42,290 nt of DNA from assembly GCA_003427395.1 (NCBI GenBank), contig BFEA01000358.1, positions 214,242 through 256,531 on the forward strand, in the 5' to 3' direction. This stretch comes from Chara braunii. Lineage: Eukaryota > Streptophyta > Charophyceae > Charales > Characeae. A model generated the notes under the pieces. It did no database searches, had not been told where the DNA came from, and saw nothing but the letters and a program-made list of their open reading frames with translations. This document shows, piece by piece, positions 40,263-42,290 of this stretch. The translations under genes and the position numbers were made by a program. The stretch's first letter is position 1; every line of letters starts with the position of its first letter.

Positions 40263-41335
40263 CTATTGAATTTCCTCCATGTTGCAGTGTGTGGCCTCTG
40301 CCATAATTGTGAAATCATCCGCAAAAAGGGAGCGTATCAAGATTGCGTCCTTCGGAATATGTGTGACTCGAATTCTGGTAATGTTTTTATTTGCCCAAAG
40401 GTTGGCAGCTAGTGCTTTCATAATGACCAGGAAAAGGAAGGGGGCAATTGGGTCCCCTGGCGGACCGACCGCTCCGAGCGTAGGGGTGATGTCAGACACC
40501 CGTTGACTTGGACGCATGTGGATGCATTTTGGTGTAGGATTTGTATCCAACGTCTGAAATTTTGCCCAAAGTTCACTTTTTTCAGGCATCTGTTTAGAAA
40601 CAGTTAGTCCACATTGTCGTATGTCTTTTCGAAGTCGATGAAAACCAAAGCTCCGTTTTGATGGGAGTGTCTCCTGAGTTGGAATACCTCATCGATTAAC
40701 AGGATGTTCTCTTGTATATTCCTATTCTCCATGAAGCCGATTTGGGAGGGATGAATAATGTCTTCCATTATCAGGATCATTTTGTTAGTGAAAGCCTTAC
40801 ACAACATTTTGTATACTACTGTGATAAACGTGATTGAGCTGTAATTTCTAATATCCATTTTGTCCCTTTTTTTATATAGGAGGGTCAGTATCCCTTGCCC
40901 CACCCTTTCTCCCATCTCACCTGTGAGCCATACGTCTTCGTAGAAGTCCATAACGTCTTGGTTCAAAAAATCCCATGTGGTTTCCTAAAATTCCTTAGGG
41001 AAACCATCAATCCCAGGTCCCTTCTCCTCCTTCATTTGAAGGAGGGCGTTCCATATCTCCTGTTTAGAGAGTGGGGCATCTAAGGATCTGCGTTGTTCCG
41101 ATGTCAGTGTTTTGTTTACCGGTTCCAAAAATTCTTTTAATTGACGATCGTGGTATGGCGCATCCGACTTATCCACATGCGAGGAGAAAAGGTTGTTATA
41201 AAAATCGTATGTTATCTCAGTGCATCGAGCCGTGGTCACGGTCGGGGTTGATTCCCTGGCTTTAGGTTCGTAGAGTGCCTCGATCGTGGTCCTTTTGAAA
41301 TGTGTTCTGGCTAGGCTGAAGAAGTAAGAATTCAT
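40263..41335 (-). pseudogene. LINE C reverse transcriptase
   Basis: FFSLARTHFKRTTIEAL, EIWNALLQMKEEKGPGIDGF, GQGILTLLYKKRDK, MDIRNYSSITF (motif 1; RP changed to SS), FIDFEKTYDNVD (motif A), then after a frameshift GDPIAPFLF (motif B) and SLFADDFTIM (motif C, encoded near 40312-40325). In-frame stops at 40985 and 40604. The catalytic aspartates of A and C survive. Confidence 0.85.
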
Positions 41336-41619
41336 TACTCCTTCAGTAGAGCATCTGAATATTCTTGCCCTTGTCTGGGCTCCCTGCCATCGATACTATG
41401 CATGCTTCAAACGTTGGGTCTTCAAGTCTAGTATATGGGTTTGTAGTTCAGAGGTCCTTAGTTCCTGCTCTTGCGAGTTTTGCTTCTGCTCTGCATCCAC
41501 GAGGTTTTGCATTATCATCATTTTTTGCGGATGTCGCTGTGTAGCTGGATATTTGGAGTATTCGTTGCATTTTTTGGCCATAAAGTACAGTCCGTCGTTG
41601 AACCATGCGATTTGAGAGT

Positions 41620-42075
41620 CTAGTTGAGGGTGGTAGTCTTTCCAGAAGTCCCAAACCTGTTATGGTATTTCTGTAATGATTTGGACCGAAGTAAGGAGGT
41701 ATTGAGTTTATAGTAGCTAGCCTCATGGTCTGGCCGTTTGTGAAAGGTCCTAACTGCCATATACATCTTGTGGTCCAGACTTGGGTACGGGATGATCGGC
41801 AGTATTGCTGCCACAGTGAGCCCCCTTCCCAAATTCTCTGACTCCAAGATTAAATCGATCCATGATTTTGACAGTCTGGCGGAGTCATTTTTTTGAATAC
41901 AGGTAAAGTCCCTTCCAGTCGGGAAGTTGCGCCTGAAGGTGTCGAATAGCGAGAGGGGAGCGCACAAGTCACTTAGCATCCGTGCATCCTCCTCTGCGTT
42001 GTGTGTGGTAATGAAGTGGACTTTTCATCGGTCCAGCCACCTATCCGGTGCGGCATTGAAATTTCATGCTAGGAT
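41620..42075 (-). pseudogene. LINE C endonuclease, C-terminal half
   Basis: Starts at ATILA-stop-NFNAAPDRWLDR, where the catalytic GDFN has become a stop plus Asn. It continues to SARLSKSWIDLILESENL (SRID-like) and YPSLDHKMY (SDH-like, catalytic His kept). It is followed by a short unclear linker with frames at 41581-41396 (coiled-coil-like, Gln/Lys-rich). Confidence 0.75.
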
Positions 42076-42136
42076 TGTCGCTGTGTTACCTCGCATTCAT
42101 TCAATGCGCGTTTCACGTTCAGGCTTTGGACGCGGT

Positions 42137-42206
42137 GAACGCGCGTTCATTGAACGACGGTAAACGCAATGAACGCGCGTTCAGTGAACGACGGTAAACG
42201 CGTTTG
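42137..42206. repeat. 34-bp tandem repeat, about 2 units
   Basis: GAACGCGCGTTCATTGAACG ACGGTAAACGCAAT at 42137, repeated from 42171 with minor changes. The unit contains the palindromes GAACGCGCGTTC and TTCATTGAA. Confidence 0.8.
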
Positions 42207-42290
42207 ACGCGTTTACGCAAGGGTTGTGCGAGGTGGGGGGGGCCTTTGGGCAGTGTGGGGAGCGGCGGCGGTGCTTCGGGGGGCTGTGGG

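Larger units (their letters stand above)
38690..42075 (-). mobile_element. LINE C: truncated, decayed L1-type retrotransposon
   Basis: On minus: last half of the endonuclease, linker, RT with FADD, DLWD region and partial C-terminal knuckle. The homology ends near 42075 (5') and 38690 (3'), short of both element ends. It has several stops (40985, 40604, 39477, 39073) and frameshifts. It is closest in wording to LINE B. Confidence 0.88.

Overview
This is repeat-dominated eukaryotic nuclear DNA. I see no intact host gene. Identifiable coding sequence is almost entirely decayed retroelement sequence: three L1-type LINEs, a LINE scrap and one Penelope-like element (PLE). Around them lie short non-autonomous elements with poly(A), poly(C) or A-rich tails, MITEs, minisatellites and hairpin-rich noncoding repeats. 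The L1-type LINEs, the PLE with an N-terminal GIY-YIG nuclease, tRNA-headed SINEs and a Tourist/PIF-Harbinger-like MITE with TTA target duplications suggest a large green-lineage genome, possibly a charophyte alga such as Chara. That assignment is inference from style, not an alignment. One N and a 58-base G run show the assembly has weak spots.

Layout. 0-5 kb: a purine-rich low-complexity tract, then two diverged copies of a hairpin-rich noncoding repeat and a 26-bp minisatellite. 5.1-11.1 kb: LINE A on the minus strand (ORF1-like protein, endonuclease, reverse transcriptase, C-terminal zinc knuckle), with many stops and frameshifts. 11.2-14.7 kb: noncoding DNA with three copies (one inverted, two direct) of a palindrome-rich family of about 0.65 kb that carries tRNA-like boxes, plus a 64-bp minisatellite. 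14.7-18.1 kb: mostly unrecognised, with one uncharacterised open frame of 213 codons. 18.1-21.5 kb: a minus-strand PLE whose GIY-YIG nuclease precedes the RT, the permuted order. 21.5-26.9 kb: a dense nest of small retroelements, including a full-length tRNA-derived SINE with 14-bp target duplications and many copies of a very short hairpin-structured element. 26.9-30.2 kb: LINE B on the plus strand, 5'-truncated, carrying an in-frame A-tail-only insertion with a 15-bp duplication. 30.2-38.6 kb: more small elements, duplicated noncoding blocks and two MITEs. 38.7-42.1 kb: LINE C on the minus strand.

How the parts relate. LINE endonuclease and RT are the expected trans-acting machinery for the short A-tailed elements, several of which show target-site duplications. 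The most interesting items are the permuted-domain PLE and the compact A/C-tailed element family, whose predicted stems show paired (compensatory) base changes between copies, evidence for selected or inherited RNA structure. I do not recognise the origin of that family.
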